Assembly (NCBI GenBank): GCA_030615045.1
Contig: JAUWZY010000055.1
Location: 1-6,380 of the forward strand
Length of the DNA stretch: 6,380 nucleotides
Reading direction: 5' to 3'
From: Chloroflexota bacterium
GTDB taxonomy: Bacteria > Chloroflexota > Dehalococcoidia > SZUA-161 > JAUWZY01
The notes beneath the pieces are model-generated. The model was not told the DNA's origin. It was given only the letters and a program-made list of their open reading frames with translations, and searched no databases. Shown one piece after another: positions 5,264 to 6,380 of the stretch (position 1 is the first letter of the stretch; each line of letters starts with the position of its first letter). Made by a program: the position numbers and the translations under genes.

Positions 5264-6119
5264 TTGCCAATTCATGTATAGAACGGCTTGGAACTATATC
5301 GAGGTGCTCAAGCCCAAAGAAAGCCTCCTGCTCACCTTTATCGGCGTTTGCGCCGCCATTGCAGCCGCAGGAGGCTATCCCTCTATATGGCCCTTTCTCG
5401 GCGTCTTAGCAGCGGTTGCCTTGGGCAGCGCCGGAGCAAACGGGCTCACCAATTACCTCGATCGCGACGTCGATGCCAGGATGGTGAGGACTAACCATCG
5501 CGCCTTGCCGGCAAAGAGAATCGACCCGCCAGAGAAGATGTTGCCCCTGGCTATAGTCTTGATCATCGTTGCTTTAGTGCTGGCTTGGCTTTTGCATCCG
5601 CTTTGCCTCCTCTTCGGCCTCATCGGCGTTATCTCGGCTTCATTATGGCGGAAGAAGATGACCTGTGTTTTCCAAGGCGCGATCGCCGGCTGTGCTCCGG
5701 TGCTCATCGGTTACTTAGCCTTCGATCCTGAGATGAGCTGGACCATCCTCTCTCTCAGCTTGCTCATCGTTATCTGGGTGCCACTCCATGTCTGGAGCAT
5801 CATGATTGCCTATCGCGATGATTACCTTCAGGCTGGGATCAGATATTTTCCCGTGAGCTGGGAAGTCAGGAATGCCATAAAAGTCCTACTGTTGCTATCG
5901 ATTTTGCTCTATGGCACCTCGCTGGCCCTTTGGTATGCAGCGAACCTGGGCTGGCTTTTCTTCGCCGTGGCCAACATTTTGGGCCTGATCATGCTCTATG
6001 CCAACAGCCGGCTGCTGTTGACTGGCGCCTCTAACGATGCCTGGAGGGTGTATAAGCTATCGGCATATCCCTACTTGGGGCTTATTTTCCTCGCCCTTTG
6101 TTTCGATTTTTGGATCTGA
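5214..6119 (+). CDS. ctaB: UbiA-superfamily prenyltransferase, protoheme IX farnesyltransferase (heme o synthase) type
   Basis: An integral membrane enzyme that, by family, transfers a farnesyl group from farnesyl diphosphate to heme b to make heme o for terminal oxidases. The longest ORF has 301 residues and about eight or nine hydrophobic segments. The first aspartate-rich motif is NYLDRDVDARMVRT at 80-93, which resembles heme o synthases (N-x-x-x-D-R-D-x-D-x-x-M-x-R-T) more than other UbiA members. Further CtaB-like blocks are GAIAGCAPVLIGY at 155-167, WVPLHVWS at 188-195 (compare WTPPHFWA), and RDDYLQAGIRYFPV at 201-214 (the second cation/diphosphate site). The start is doubtful: ATG 5214 lacks a spaced ribosome binding site, while Met15 (5256) or Met21 (5274) lie closer to where homologues usually begin, just before the first helix (IEVLKPKES). 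No oxidase gene is in view, so heme o synthesis is inferred from motifs; another prenyl acceptor is possible. tgt follows after 2 bases. Confidence 0.85.
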   Translation: MSGLRKLGRPVFVGMSDCQFMYRTAWNYIEVLKPKESLLLTFIGVCAAIAAAGGYPSIWPFLGVLAAVALGSAGANGLTNYLDRDVDARMVRTNHRALPAKRIDPPEKMLPLAIVLIIVALVLAWLLHPLCLLFGLIGVISASLWRKKMTCVFQGAIAGCAPVLIGYLAFDPEMSWTILSLSLLIVIWVPLHVWSIMIAYRDDYLQAGIRYFPVSWEVRNAIKVLLLLSILLYGTSLALWYAANLGWLFFAVANILGLIMLYANSRLLLTGASNDAWRVYKLSAYPYLGLIFLALCFDFWI

Positions 6120-6121
6120 GC

Positions 6122-6380
6122 ATGAGCCAGCTCTTCCAGTTAGCAAAAACATGCCCCAAAACAGGGGCCCGTGCTGGTGTCCTGACCACACCTCATGGCT
6201 CGGTGCTGACCCCGGCCTTTATCCCGGTGGCAAGTCAAGGCACGGTCAAGACCCTAACCCCTGATGACCTAAGGTCTCTGGGGGTCGAGATCGTCTTAGG
6301 CAATACCTACCATCTTTATCTGAGGCCCGGGGTCGAAATCATCAAACGGCAGGGGGGTCTGCATCGTTTCATGTCCTGGG
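6122..6380 (+). CDS. tgt: tRNA-guanine transglycosylase, N-terminal part, cut by window end
   Basis: TGT exchanges guanine-34 in the anticodon of GUN tRNAs for preQ1 (bacteria) as part of queuosine synthesis. The first 86 codons are present and open to the window edge. Recognisable family blocks are the N-terminal strand with GARAGVLTTPHGSVLTPAFIPV (about 15-36), SQGTVKTLTPDDL (about 38-50), and LGNTYHLYLRPG (about 59-70). The last is highly characteristic of TGT, as is the following GGLHRFMSW, which normally leads into the catalytic Asp of the DSGGFQ motif just beyond the window. Start ATG 6122 lies 2 bases after the TGA of the preceding gene, so translation is probably coupled; no strong ribosome binding site is seen. 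The active-site Asp and the C-terminal zinc site cannot be checked here. Confidence 0.95.
   Translation, partial: MSQLFQLAKTCPKTGARAGVLTTPHGSVLTPAFIPVASQGTVKTLTPDDLRSLGVEIVLGNTYHLYLRPGVEIIKRQGGLHRFMSW

Noticed and set aside
6037..6264. 75-codon plus-strand ORF across the ctaB/tgt junction
   Set aside because: It overlaps two well-supported genes in a different frame and shows no recognisable motif.

Overview
This is a compact, all plus-strand bacterial gene cluster. It is built around the shikimate pathway and has no intergenic gap longer than about 45 bases. In order it holds: the 3' end of aroE (shikimate dehydrogenase); a 27-residue membrane ORF followed directly and in the same frame by an MscS-type mechanosensitive channel gene; aroC (chorismate synthase) with a one-base frameshift; a xylose-isomerase-like TIM-barrel gene; a fused aroK-aroB gene (shikimate kinase + 3-dehydroquinate synthase); a UbiA-superfamily prenyltransferase of the heme o synthase (CtaB) type; and the 5' end of tgt (queuine/preQ1 tRNA-guanine transglycosylase), cut by the window edge.

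The genes are packed like one transcription unit. MscS and aroC overlap by one base (TGATG). The TIM-barrel gene and aroKB overlap by 34 bases. The ctaB-like gene and tgt are 2 bases apart. I see no convincing promoter or intrinsic terminator. The one strong secondary-structure signal is a perfect 12-bp hairpin straddling the aroC stop codon and reaching the ribosome binding site of the TIM-barrel gene. AroB, AroE, AroK and AroC cover steps 2, 4, 5 and 7 of chorismate synthesis. Genes for the DAHP synthase, dehydroquinate dehydratase and EPSP synthase steps are not in the window and may lie upstream.

Two reading frames are broken. The MscS gene has an in-frame TAA at 383-385 that separates its first membrane helix; an internal repeat in the protein shows that a leucine would be expected there. 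The aroC gene lacks one base at a GGGG run (2140-2143). Both could be sequencing or assembly errors in a draft or metagenomic sequence, or real lesions; the sequence alone cannot decide.

The host is a bacterium of moderate GC. The mix of a tight aro cluster, an aroK-aroB fusion and a CtaB-like enzyme would fit Chloroflexota (Dehalococcoidia-like), but this is a low-confidence impression. I see no phage, transposon, CRISPR or RNA gene. The nearest things to novelty are the MscS protein with a duplicated membrane module, the unassigned TIM-barrel enzyme inside a shikimate operon, and a possible 20-codon leader ORF ahead of the ctaB-like gene.
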